From assembly GCA_913053795.1 (NCBI GenBank), contig CAJXGZ010000042.1:1-11513 (forward strand): DNA of 11,513 nt, in the 5' to 3' direction. The notes beneath the pieces were generated by a model. It had not been told where the DNA came from and made no database searches. It was given only the letters and a program-made list of their open reading frames with translations. This DNA is from an uncultured Rhodospirillales bacterium. GTDB taxonomy: Bacteria > Pseudomonadota > Alphaproteobacteria > Rhodospirillales > 2-02-FULL-58-16. Of the stretch, positions 1 to 6,756 are shown one piece after another; within the stretch, counting starts at the first letter, position 1, and each line of letters begins with the position of its first letter. The position numbers were made by a program, and so were the translations under genes.

Positions 1-73
1 GGGGGCGCCCCCGCGACCCCCGACGGGCTGCATACGCGATCTCTATGGGTTATTATTAGTGCAGGTTGGTATT
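1..73. other. Upstream region of comF
   Basis: No gene is certain here. The first 12 bases form a perfect GC palindrome (GGGGGCGCCCCC). On the minus strand an open frame starts with ATG at 33-31 and runs off the left edge (M Q P V G G R G G A P). It could be the start of a divergent gene, but 11 codons of GC-rich sequence prove nothing. The stretch 43-58 is AT-rich and could hold the comF promoter, without a clear -35/-10 pair. Confidence 0.3.
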
Positions 74-859
74 ATGCCACAGTCCGATGCATCCATAAAC
101 GGCGCTTTGGCGAAGCCGGGCGTTCTTTCAAAGCTGCCCCTGGTCAAGTTGACGCTGGACGCCCTGTTGCCGCCCCAGTGTTTGGGCTGCCGCGCCATCG
201 TCGAAGAGGCCGGCGCGCTGTGCCCTGAGTGCTGGGACGAAATCGACTTCGCCGCCCCGCCCCATTGCGAGGCCTGCGGACTGACCTTTGAGTTCGATCC
301 CGGGGAGGCCTTATTGTGCGGCGCCTGCGTGCGCGAACGTCCCGTTTACCGGCGCGCAAGAATGGTAATGGCTTACGGCGAAATCAGCCGCCGGCTTGTC
401 ATTACGTTTAAGCATGGCGACGGCTGCGACGCCGCCCCCGCGTTCGCGCGCTGGATGGTCCGCGCCGGAGGCGGCCTGATCGCCGCGGCCGATCTTGTGG
501 CCCCGGTTCCTTTGCATTGGACGCGCCTGTTCGCCCGGCGTTACAACCAAGCGGCCTTGCTGGCTTTGGAAATCGGCAAGCAATCCGGCGCCGTCATTGT
601 TCCCGATTTGCTGGTCCGGCGGCGAAGAACGCGCTCCCAAGGCGGCCTTGGGCCAAAGGAGCGGCGGCGAAACCTGAAAGGCGCCTTCATGGCGCGGCCC
701 TCCCAGATTCAAATAATCAAAGGAAAAACCGTGTTGCTCATTGATGACGTCATGACCACGGGCGCCACCGCCTCGGCTTGCGCGAAAACGCTTCTTGACG
801 CCGGCGCCAAGTCGGTGGACGTCCTGACCCTGGTTAAAGTCATGAGTCCGGCTTATTAA
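74..859 (+). CDS. comF: ComF family protein (phosphoribosyltransferase fold)
   Basis: This 261-residue protein has the ComF layout. An N-terminal double zinc finger carries four Cys pairs (C36/C39, C50/C53, C65/C68, C82/C85). A type I phosphoribosyltransferase domain follows, with the PRPP-binding loop VLLIDDVMTTGAT at 220-232. In naturally competent bacteria ComF helps bring in or process transformed DNA. In most Proteobacteria it is kept without a proven reaction, so the substrate is unknown. I chose ATG 74 because an AGG-rich ribosome site (63-69) lies just upstream; GTG 59 in the same frame would add five residues. It is followed after 18 bp by grxC, and the run comF-grxC-nit is typical of Alphaproteobacteria. 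Family assignment is firm; function in this organism is not. Confidence 0.93.
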   Translation: MPQSDASINGALAKPGVLSKLPLVKLTLDALLPPQCLGCRAIVEEAGALCPECWDEIDFAAPPHCEACGLTFEFDPGEALLCGACVRERPVYRRARMVMAYGEISRRLVITFKHGDGCDAAPAFARWMVRAGGGLIAAADLVAPVPLHWTRLFARRYNQAALLALEIGKQSGAVIVPDLLVRRRRTRSQGGLGPKERRRNLKGAFMARPSQIQIIKGKTVLLIDDVMTTGATASACAKTLLDAGAKSVDVLTLVKVMSPAY

Positions 860-877
860 TTCATTTTGGAGATTCTT

Positions 878-1141
878 ATGGCCGAAGTTGTCATATACGT
901 CACGCCCACATGTCCCTTTTGCAAACTTGCAAAGGACCTGTTGAAGAAAAGGGGCGTGAAGTACGTTGAAATCGACGTCTTGGCCTCGCTCAATCAGCGT
1001 AAGGAAATGGCCGAGCGGGCCGGAGGCTCGAGCAAGGTTCCGCAGATTTTTATCGACGGCGAGCATGTGGGCGGGTGCGATGAGCTTTATGAACTGGATT
1101 TCGACGGCGGACTGGATTCTTTGCCGGAAACAGAAAAATAG
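878..1141 (+). CDS. grxC: Glutaredoxin 3 (GrxC type)
   Basis: An 87-residue dithiol glutaredoxin, a cytoplasmic enzyme that uses glutathione to reduce disulfides and glutathionylated proteins. The active site is TPTCPFCKLAK with C12 and C15; the usual middle pair is PY, so PF is a mild variant. The cis-proline loop SSKVPQIFIDG and the C-terminal GG-C-DEL glutathione-binding motif (VGGCDELYEL) are present. The length fits the GrxC family (80-90). The start ATG 878 has GGAG at 869-872 at normal spacing; a TTG at 866 in the same frame is unlikely. The gene lies 18 bp after comF and 2 bp before the Nit gene, so the three are probably cotranscribed and translationally coupled. The Nit1-like neighbour also acts on a glutathione derivative, giving the pair a shared theme. 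Confidence 0.95.
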   Translation: MAEVVIYVTPTCPFCKLAKDLLKKRGVKYVEIDVLASLNQRKEMAERAGGSSKVPQIFIDGEHVGGCDELYELDFDGGLDSLPETEK

Positions 1142-1143
1142 CC

Positions 1144-1968
1144 ATGTCCTTTAAAGCCGCTTGCGTTCAAATCAACGCGGCCCGCGATGCCGCGCCAAAC
1201 ATCGAGGCCGCCGCCAAATGGGCGCGGGCCGCCCGCGCGGAAGGGGCGGAGCTGATCCTGTTCCCGGAAAACGCCTCCATGATGGAGCCGGACCACAAGC
1301 GCCTGTTGGAGAAAGCCGTTACCCAGGACGAGGATGCGGCGCTCAAGGCCTTTCGCCAATTGGCGCTTGAAACCGGCGCCTGGATTCTTATCGGCTCTCT
1401 TCCCATACGTCTCGCCGGGGACAAGGTGGCCAATCGCTCGTTCCTGGTTAACGCCCAAGGAGAGATCGCCGCTTATTACGATAAAATCCATATGTTCGAC
1501 GTCGACTTTGGCGGCGGTGAAGCCTACAGGGAGTCCGAAGAGCGCGAACCGGGCTCCCGCGCCGTTATCGCCGATGCGCCCTGGGGCAAGCTCGGCATGT
1601 CCATCTGTTACGACGTGCGTTTTCCCCATCTATACCGGGCGCTGGCCAAGGGCGGCGCGCGATTCCTGACGGTCCCCGCCGCCTTCACCCGCTCCAGCGG
1701 CGAAGCCCATTGGCATGTGTTGTTGCGGGCGCGGGCCATCGAGAACGGCTGCTTCGTCTTCGCTCCCGCCCAGTGCGGCGAACATGCTCAAGGGCGGCGG
1801 ACTTTCGGTCATTCGCTGATCGTCGATCCCTGGGGGACGGTGCTGGCCGACGGCGGAGACGGCGCGGGCTTCGTCATCGCCGAGATCGATCCTTCATTGG
1901 CGGATGAGGCCCGGCGCAAAATCCCTTCGCTCACCCACGACCGCCCGTTCCGGCTGGAGGAGGCGTAG
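1144..1968 (+). CDS. Carbon-nitrogen hydrolase, Nit1-like (probable deaminated glutathione amidase)
   Basis: A 274-residue nitrilase-superfamily enzyme with the complete catalytic triad: Glu42 in LILFPENASMM, Lys114 in YYDKIHMFDVD and Cys155 in GMSICYDVRFPHLYRAL. Downstream signature blocks (AHWHVLLRARAIENGCFVFAPAQCG and GHSLIVDPWGTVLA) match the Nit1/YbeM branch. Its characterised members hydrolyse deaminated glutathione, a side product of transaminases, to 2-oxoglutarate and cysteinylglycine. The substrate is inferred from family resemblance and from the adjacent glutaredoxin gene; other amides cannot be excluded. The start is ATG 1144, two bases after the grxC stop, with only a weak ribosome site, which suggests translational coupling. 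In relatives the next gene is usually the DUF1178 gene; here that lies at 6757. Confidence 0.93.
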   Translation: MSFKAACVQINAARDAAPNIEAAAKWARAARAEGAELILFPENASMMEPDHKRLLEKAVTQDEDAALKAFRQLALETGAWILIGSLPIRLAGDKVANRSFLVNAQGEIAAYYDKIHMFDVDFGGGEAYRESEEREPGSRAVIADAPWGKLGMSICYDVRFPHLYRALAKGGARFLTVPAAFTRSSGEAHWHVLLRARAIENGCFVFAPAQCGEHAQGRRTFGHSLIVDPWGTVLADGGDGAGFVIAEIDPSLADEARRKIPSLTHDRPFRLEEA

Positions 1969-2042
1969 TCCTTTTGGTGTATGTACAGGGAAGACGCCGC
2001 CTCTTTAGGATAATGGGTCGCCAACAGTGCGTGGCTCCGCGG

Positions 2043-4802
2043 ATGAAGACCGATAACACAAAACTAACGCCCTTCCCGTTCTCTAAGCGGCGTTATCTTA
2101 TTGGTCTCATTTTTATGGCCGCCCTGATGTTGGCGATGGTCCTCGGACTGCTGACGTTCCTCTACGGCGCGGGCGCTAAAATTTTGGAGAAATCCGTCCC
2201 CTTGGTCCACGCCAGCGTCGAGACGCAGCTCCAGTTAAGCCGATTTCGTCTGTTGTACGAGGAGATGATCCAGAGAGACTCCTCGTTCGCCAAGGAAAAC
2301 TTGTGGAGGCGCCTCAAGGAGGCCGTTCACCATAACCGCGTCATGCTTGAAGGCGGCGTGATTCCGGAAGGCCGGGTCTATCCGCTTGAAAACCCGCAAC
2401 TGCGGGCTTTGGCCGAGCGTTCCGGCGCTCTTATCCAGGAGTTGGGGGAGTTGGCGGCGGCCCGCTTGAAAACAAACAAAAATAACGTGGCTGGAACCAA
2501 GATCAGCCAGCGTTTCGGCGTCATTTTCAAAGAGGCCCTCAAACATTTGGGGGGTGTCGACAGAGGGATCATGGCGAACGTCGACAGCCAGCTCTTGCGC
2601 TTTCGTTACACGGCCTTTTCACTTGCCGCCATCATCATCGTTCTTGCCGTTATGGTCGGGTTTTATTTCTTTCGCTATGAACGCCAACGCCTCCGAACGG
2701 AAGTAAAAATCCGTGAATCCCATGAAGGCTTGGAGCTGCGGGTCGAACAGCGGGCTCGTCAGTTGGCGTGCGAAATCGAAGAACGCAAGCAGGCGGAAGA
2801 AGCGCTGAAAACGGCGCGCGGCGATTTGGAGCAGAGGGTGAAGCAACGGACCGCCGAGCTAAAAAAAATCCATGACGAACTGGACATGCGGGTCGCGCGG
2901 CAAACCCATCAGTTGCTGGAAAGCGAAGGAAAGTTCCGCTTGATGGCGGAGAACATCCCGAGCGTTTTCTGGATTTTCACGCCGAACCTCGATGAGATGA
3001 TCTACGTGAGCCCCGCCTACGAGACCATATGGGGCCGCAGTTGCGAGAGCCTATATGAGTCCCCCAAATCCTTCTTGAACACCGTCCACCCGGACGACCT
3101 GGAAAGCGTGCGCGAAAAGAAAGGCGTGAAAGAGGGTGAAACGAGGGACATGGAATACCGGATCATCATGCCCTACGGCTCCGTCCGCTGGATCCATGAC
3201 CGCGGCGTCCCGGCATTCGATGCGAAAAGAAACGCCACCCTGATAGCCGGTCTCGCCACCGACATCACCGAACGCAAGCTGGCGGAGGAAAAAATCATGG
3301 AGTTGGCGAAGTTTCCCGAATTGAACCCCGGCCCGGTGATGCGGTTTTCCATGGATGGCGAACTCCTCTTCGCCAACAAGGCTTCCGAATGCCTCTTGAA
3401 TCTCTTTAAGTGTAAAGTCGGGGGAACGCTCGATAAGAACTGGCTTAAGACCTTCAATGAGTCCGTGCAAAGCGATGGAACCGGCGAGATGGATTGCGCC
3501 TGCGAAACGTCAGACTGCAATTCTCGTAAGCATACGTTTTCCCTGCTCATCAAGCATATTCCCGAAACGGGCAGCATCTACGTTTACGGCCGCGACATCA
3601 CCATGCGCAAGCAGGCGGTCGTAGCGCTTAAAGCCGCCCATGACGAACTGGAGCAGAGGGTGAAGCAGCGGACCGCCGAACTGCAATCGGCGAAGGAGGA
3701 AGCTGAGCAGGCCAACAAAGCCAAGACCGGATTCCTCGCTGCCGCCAGCCACGACTTGCGCCAACCCATGCAGGCCTTGAACCTGTTCGTCAGTGTCTTG
3801 TCGAACCGCGAACACGACGAAAAATCCCGCGATATCATCAACAAAATCGAAAGATCAACCAATGCGCTGGAAGATCTGTTGAACGCCCTACTCGACATTT
3901 CCAGGCTGGAAGCAGGCATCGTCACGGCGAAGCCAATCGACTTCCACATAAGCGATCTGCTGGAGCGTCTGGGAGATGAATTCAAGCCCCTAGCGGCTGA
4001 AAAAAGATTGAAATTGCGCATGGAGCCATCGGACGCCATGATTCACAGCGACCCAACCTTGCTTACGCAAATCCTTCAGAACCTGCTGTCCAACGCCATC
4101 CGCTACACAAAACAGGGAGGAATCGTTTGCGCATGCAAACGGAAAGGCGACAATCTACGGATCGAGGTCCAAGACACCGGCGACGGCATTCCTGAATCAC
4201 AAATGAAAAAAATATTCCAGGAATTCCACCAGATTGAAGAAAATTCCGGTGGGCTGGGACTTGGTCTTTCCATCGTCGACAAATTGGCGCGGCTGCTTGG
4301 ACAGCAAATCGACGTTTCCTCCACCTTGGGGAAAGGCTCGGTCTTCGCCATGGAGGCGCCCTTGGCCGGCGCTCCCTTGAAAAAGGCCGAAGCGGCCCAG
4401 CCCTTGCCGCAAGCCAAGATCAATAACGCCTTTATCCTTGTCATCGACGACGAAGCCGACGTCCTGGCGGGAATGGAAGTGCGGATCAAAGCTTGGGGCC
4501 ATAAGGTGCTGACGGCGCAGTCCGGCAAAGACGCCCTTAACGGCTTGACGGACTGCGGGCGCATTCCCGATCTTATCATCTCCGATTACCGCCTCAGCCG
4601 CAAAGGCGAGACCGGAAGCAAGGCCATTCGCGCGATTCAAAAAAAACTGAAAGCCGATATTCCGGGACTATTGATCACCGGCGACACCGGTCCCGGGCGG
4701 TTGCGCCAAGCCAAGAGGAGCGGCTTTAGATTGCTCCACAAACCCGCTCATCCCATCGAGTTGCAACAAACAATCAACGAAATGCTCATCTCGGCTAAAT
4801 AG
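2043..4802 (+). CDS. Membrane hybrid sensor histidine kinase (2 TM, 2 PAS, HisKA, HATPase, REC)
   Basis: A 919-residue inner-membrane hybrid kinase (counted from ATG 2043). Order: short cytoplasmic tail; TM1 about 18-41; periplasmic, mostly helical sensor about 42-188; TM2 about 189-211; long coiled coil about 212-298 with LExRVxQR-type repeats; PAS1 about 299-412 ending DITERK; degenerate PAS2 about 420-522 with five Cys (450, 457, 485, 487, 492); second coiled coil; HisKA with phospho-acceptor His570 (AASHDLRQPMQAL); HATPase with N684, DTGDGIP and GLGLGL boxes; REC about 797-915 with DD 802/803, Asp848 and Lys900. The HDLRQP motif is typical of NahK/ErcS'-like kinases, many of which work with LuxR-type regulators; one lies next door. 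The signal is unknown. The start is uncertain: the frame is open to GTG 1977 and ATG 2013, and no candidate has a well-spaced ribosome site. I prefer 2043, which leaves a short basic tail before TM1. Confidence 0.9.
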   Translation: MKTDNTKLTPFPFSKRRYLIGLIFMAALMLAMVLGLLTFLYGAGAKILEKSVPLVHASVETQLQLSRFRLLYEEMIQRDSSFAKENLWRRLKEAVHHNRVMLEGGVIPEGRVYPLENPQLRALAERSGALIQELGELAAARLKTNKNNVAGTKISQRFGVIFKEALKHLGGVDRGIMANVDSQLLRFRYTAFSLAAIIIVLAVMVGFYFFRYERQRLRTEVKIRESHEGLELRVEQRARQLACEIEERKQAEEALKTARGDLEQRVKQRTAELKKIHDELDMRVARQTHQLLESEGKFRLMAENIPSVFWIFTPNLDEMIYVSPAYETIWGRSCESLYESPKSFLNTVHPDDLESVREKKGVKEGETRDMEYRIIMPYGSVRWIHDRGVPAFDAKRNATLIAGLATDITERKLAEEKIMELAKFPELNPGPVMRFSMDGELLFANKASECLLNLFKCKVGGTLDKNWLKTFNESVQSDGTGEMDCACETSDCNSRKHTFSLLIKHIPETGSIYVYGRDITMRKQAVVALKAAHDELEQRVKQRTAELQSAKEEAEQANKAKTGFLAAASHDLRQPMQALNLFVSVLSNREHDEKSRDIINKIERSTNALEDLLNALLDISRLEAGIVTAKPIDFHISDLLERLGDEFKPLAAEKRLKLRMEPSDAMIHSDPTLLTQILQNLLSNAIRYTKQGGIVCACKRKGDNLRIEVQDTGDGIPESQMKKIFQEFHQIEENSGGLGLGLSIVDKLARLLGQQIDVSSTLGKGSVFAMEAPLAGAPLKKAEAAQPLPQAKINNAFILVIDDEADVLAGMEVRIKAWGHKVLTAQSGKDALNGLTDCGRIPDLIISDYRLSRKGETGSKAIRAIQKKLKADIPGLLITGDTGPGRLRQAKRSGFRLLHKPAHPIELQQTINEMLISAK
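2784..2860 (+). repeat. Intragenic direct repeat, copy 1 (coiled-coil module)
   Basis: A 77-bp segment of the kinase gene that recurs at 3606-3682. Both encode an RKQA-x-x-ALK-x-A coiled-coil linker ending LEQRVKQRTAEL. The last 34 bases (2827-2860 against 3649-3682) differ at only two positions, both silent. Confidence 0.85.
3606..3682 (+). repeat. Intragenic direct repeat, copy 2 (coiled-coil module)
   Basis: Second copy of the 77-bp linker module, placed between PAS2 and the HisKA domain; copy 1 lies before PAS1. The linker seems to have been duplicated or homogenised by recombination within the gene. The protein therefore repeats a PAS-linker arrangement. Confidence 0.85.
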
Positions 4803-5451
4803 GGATAAGCCCCAGCCGCGCCGCCTCGAGAACGGCTTTGGTGCGGTTGCCGGCCTTGAGGGCGCTCAATATTCTGCGGACATGAATTTTTACCGTCGCC
4901 CCCGAAATACCCAAGGCCAAGGCGATTTCCTTGTTTGATTGCCCCTTGGCCAACAAGACGAGAACCTCTTGCTGGCGGGGCGTCAGGACCGGAACGGATT
5001 CAGGGTCAATTTCGCCGCCGGCCTCCGGTTGTTGAGGCGCCCGCTCAGAACTTACCTTTTTAAGCAACGCCGGCGGCAGATAAGTTCCCCCCGAAAAAAC
5101 CAGTTTCAGGGCGTCCATCAAGATTTCTCCGGACGAGGATTTGGGGATGTAGCCGGCGATGCCGATGTCCAAAGCCTCGGAAATGTCGCGGTAGTCGTCG
5201 GACGCCGAAATGACGACGACCGGCAAGTCCTGGAAGCGGTCATGAAGCTTACGCAAAGCGTCTCGCCACCCCATGCCCGGCATATCAAGGTCAATCAACA
5301 CCAAGTCGAGGCTGTCCTGCTCTTCGGCCAGCCTCAACGCCTCTGTGAAATCACTCCCCTCTAATATCTGGACGTTCTCATCCATTTGCTCAAGTTGCAG
5401 CCGCAATCCGGCGCGGAAAAGCGCATGGTCGTCGCCGATAAGAACCTTCAT
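4795..5451 (-). CDS. NarL/FixJ-type response regulator (REC + LuxR HTH)
   Basis: A 218-residue two-domain transcription regulator. The receiver domain (about 1-120) has the acidic pair D7/D8, phospho-acceptor Asp54 in LVLIDLDMPG, Ser82 and Lys104 in GYIPKSSS. A Pro/Gln/Glu-rich linker (about 136-153) leads to a LuxR-type helix-turn-helix (about 156-212: LTPRQQEVLVLLAKGQSNKEIA and SGATVKIHVRRIL). The start ATG 5451 is preceded on its strand by AAGGAAAG and GGGG. Its stop lies inside the last codons of the kinase gene (8-bp tail-to-tail overlap). The kinase has its own REC, so phosphate could reach this regulator directly or by way of another carrier; pairing is inferred from position and family. 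An FNR/FixK-like box lies 83-96 bp upstream of its start. Targets are unknown. Confidence 0.93.
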   Translation of the reverse strand: MKVLIGDDHALFRAGLRLQLEQMDENVQILEGSDFTEALRLAEEQDSLDLVLIDLDMPGMGWRDALRKLHDRFQDLPVVVISASDDYRDISEALDIGIAGYIPKSSSGEILMDALKLVFSGGTYLPPALLKKVSSERAPQQPEAGGEIDPESVPVLTPRQQEVLVLLAKGQSNKEIALALGISGATVKIHVRRILSALKAGNRTKAVLEAARLGLIPI

Positions 5452-5533
5452 CCCCGTCTTTCCTTGTCCGCCGACAATAGTACGTTACACCTAAAGGAGT
5501 AATACTTCAGCATAAAAGACAAGTAAGGGGTTT

Positions 5534-5547
5534 TTGATATAAATCAC
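5534..5547. promoter_or_regulatory. FNR/FixK/CRP-family operator-like box
   Basis: TTGATATAAATCAC matches the FNR/FixK consensus TTGAT-N4-ATCAA at 9 of 10 fixed positions. It lies in the region between the minus-strand response regulator and plus-strand sequence, so it could serve either. On + it is followed by an AT-rich tract and a GATAAT at 5574-5579. The box centre would then be near -45, a few bases off the classical -41.5. It suggests oxygen- or nitrogen-oxide-linked control, by pattern match only. Confidence 0.5.
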
Positions 5548-5585
5548 GAAATCGTCATTTTTTTTAAAAGAGTGATAATTATGGG

Positions 5586-5755
5586 TGAGTGCTTAGAGGA
5601 TCAACGTCAAAACGCCCCCCTGGAACAACAGTCATGCATTTCCAAGCAACCCCCATGGAATAATTATTTAGTCAAGTTTCTGCCTGCGCCCGCGCCCCCC
5701 ACGGTTAACGATTGTGCATGCAGAGGGCTCCCGGACATCTTCCGGGAGCCCTAAT
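5586..5755 (+). ncRNA. Candidate small RNA or structured leader with C-rich motifs
   Basis: Between a -10-like GATAAT (5574-5579) downstream of the FNR-like box and a strong hairpin (5725-5751) lies about 170 bp without a convincing gene. It contains three related C-rich motifs: CCCCCCTGGAACAA (5615-5628), CCCCCATGGAATAA (5650-5663) and CCCCCCACGGTTAA (5695-5708). C-rich single-stranded loops in bacterial small RNAs often pair with ribosome binding sites, so an anaerobically induced regulatory RNA is a reasonable guess. Alternatively the stretch is the 5' leader of the 18-codon ORF and DUF2934 gene downstream. The open frame from 5581 to 5754 runs through the hairpin, has no good ribosome site, and is probably not a protein. 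Transcription start and existence are unproven. Confidence 0.3.
5725..5751 (+). terminator. Strong hairpin, possible terminator
   Basis: A perfect 11-bp GC-rich stem (GGGCTCCCGGA with TCCGGGAGCCC) closes a 5-base loop, CATCT. On + it is followed by TAATATGTT, not a true T-run, so termination may be partial. The minus-strand side has no T-run either. It may instead be a structured leader element. Confidence 0.55.
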
Positions 5756-5780
5756 ATGTTCACCCGAAGGAAAAATCAGC

Positions 5781-5837
5781 ATGAAGAACGTCGGGGAAAT
5801 CAACGCCAAGGCGCCAATTTGCAAATACCGCCTTTAA
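5781..5837 (+). CDS. Possible 18-residue small ORF / leader peptide
   Basis: ATG 5781 opens 18 codons (MKNVGEINAKAPICKYRL) to TAA at 5835-5837. A good ribosome site, AAGGA, lies at 5767-5771, nine bases upstream. It sits just after the hairpin at 5725-5751 and 35 bp before the DUF2934 gene. It could be a leader peptide or a chance ORF. There is no recognisable family, no membrane segment and no run of one amino acid that would suggest attenuation. Confidence 0.25.
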   Translation: MKNVGEINAKAPICKYRL

Positions 5838-5872
5838 CTTTCACCGCATAAAATAGAGGAGCGTCAAAAGAC

Positions 5873-6055
5873 ATGTCCCCCGAAATTCAGATAATCATTC
5901 AGGAAAAAGCATATTCGATCTGGGAAGCCGAAGGCCGTCCAAGCGACAGGGGCCTGGACCACTGGCTTAAGGCGGAAGCAGGCGTCACCAACAACAAAAT
6001 CAAATCAAACCGCAAACCCCGGCCCAAGAAAGCCGCCGCCAAGGCCGAAAAATAA
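5873..6055 (+). CDS. DUF2934 domain small protein
   Basis: A 60-residue protein. Residues about 6-35 (IIIQEKAYSIWEAEGRPSDR, then GLDHWLKAE) match the DUF2934 signature, a short helical motif of the form RAYxIWExEGRPxGxxxxHWxxAE. The C-terminal third is very basic (KPRPKKAAAKAEK). DUF2934 proteins are common in Alphaproteobacteria and have no known function; the basic tail could contact nucleic acid, which is speculation. The start ATG 5873 has GAGGAG at 5856-5861, eleven bases upstream. The gene stands alone, ending 29 bp before the convergent methyltransferase stop. Its transcript may begin upstream of the hairpin and 18-codon ORF. Confidence 0.85.
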   Translation: MSPEIQIIIQEKAYSIWEAEGRPSDRGLDHWLKAEAGVTNNKIKSNRKPRPKKAAAKAEK

Positions 6056-6084
6056 GGCCACTAGCACAGCGGCGGCCAAGCCGT

Positions 6085-6672
6085 TCAGAGCATCTTGGCG
6101 AATTGATCCTGATGGACGGCCGCGATGCGTTGTTTAACGCCGGGAAGCGGCCCCTTATCGACAAGGCCGTGCTCATAGGCGACCACCTGCAAGCGGCCCC
6201 GCGTCAGCTCCAGAAGCTCGCCGGTCTTCAGGAAATGGTCCGGATTGCGGGGACGAGAGAAATGTTCGTTGCCCTCGGCGAAGGTTTCATAAATGAACGC
6301 GCCGCCCTCTTCGAGGGCGCCCAACAGGAAAGGCAGCAGGGGCCTGTGCAGATAATTGCAAACGACAACGCCGGCGAAGCGGCGTCCGGCCAACGGACCT
6401 GCGCCGCTAAAAACGGGTTCTTCGGCCTCCAGATCGGCCTCGATCACTTCTATCCGGCCTTTCAGGCCCGCCACATGGGAGATATCCCGGTCGACGGCGG
6501 CCACATGATGCCCAAGGTCCAGAAAAAGCCGGGAATGCCTGCCCCCGCCGCATGCCACATCCAACACCGCTCCCCCCTTCCGGACCAGCGGGGCGAAGCG
6601 GCGCACCCAGGGCGACGGCTCGCGGATCTTCAGATGGCGGGCCTCGCCGTTAAGTTTTTCCGCGTTTTTCAT
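6085..6672 (-). CDS. Class I SAM-dependent methyltransferase
   Basis: A 195-residue protein with a Rossmann-type methyltransferase core. Motif I is VLDVACGGGRHS at 36-47 (SAM-binding glycine loop), the acidic motif II is AAVDRD at 58-63, and IEVIEADLEAEE (74-85) supplies the adenine-contacting acidic residue. A hydrophobic strand (AGVVVCNYLHRPLLP, 100-114) matches motif IV. Size and motifs fit the small TehB/UbiE-like stand-alone methyltransferases; the substrate cannot be read from sequence. ATG 6672 is the only good start and is preceded on its strand by GCGGAAA. The gene is divergent from the DUF1178 gene, sharing an 84-bp AT-rich intergenic region, and convergent with the DUF2934 gene. 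Methyltransferases near DUF1178 are common in Alphaproteobacteria. Confidence 0.88.
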   Translation of the reverse strand: MKNAEKLNGEARHLKIREPSPWVRRFAPLVRKGGAVLDVACGGGRHSRLFLDLGHHVAAVDRDISHVAGLKGRIEVIEADLEAEEPVFSGAGPLAGRRFAGVVVCNYLHRPLLPFLLGALEEGGAFIYETFAEGNEHFSRPRNPDHFLKTGELLELTRGRLQVVAYEHGLVDKGPLPGVKQRIAAVHQDQFAKML

Positions 6673-6695
6673 TTTTTAACATTTCCGCATATATA

Positions 6696-6723
6696 TTTAC
6701 CCAATTCAAAAATTCACTATAAT
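6696..6723 (+). promoter_or_regulatory. Sigma70-type promoter of the DUF1178 gene
   Basis: A perfect -10 TATAAT (6718-6723) with a -35-like TTTACC (6696-6701) at 16-bp spacing, in an AT-rich gap. Transcription would start near 6730, leaving a leader of about 27 bases with an ACGGA ribosome site before ATG 6757. Confidence 0.6.
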
Positions 6724-6756
6724 ATTTCTCCACAAGCGGCATAACGGACTTTTATT

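Noticed and set aside
311..1066. 251-codon - frame opposite comF and grxC
   Set aside because: It covers two recognised genes on the other strand and the gap between them.
5572..5754. 60-codon open frame on + through the FNR-box downstream region
   Set aside because: It has no good ribosome site, runs through the 11-bp-stem hairpin, has unlikely composition and resembles no known family. The region fits a non-coding RNA or leader better.
6103..6744. 213-codon + frame opposite the methyltransferase
   Set aside because: Antisense shadow of a gene with clear SAM-binding motifs; it shows no motifs of its own.
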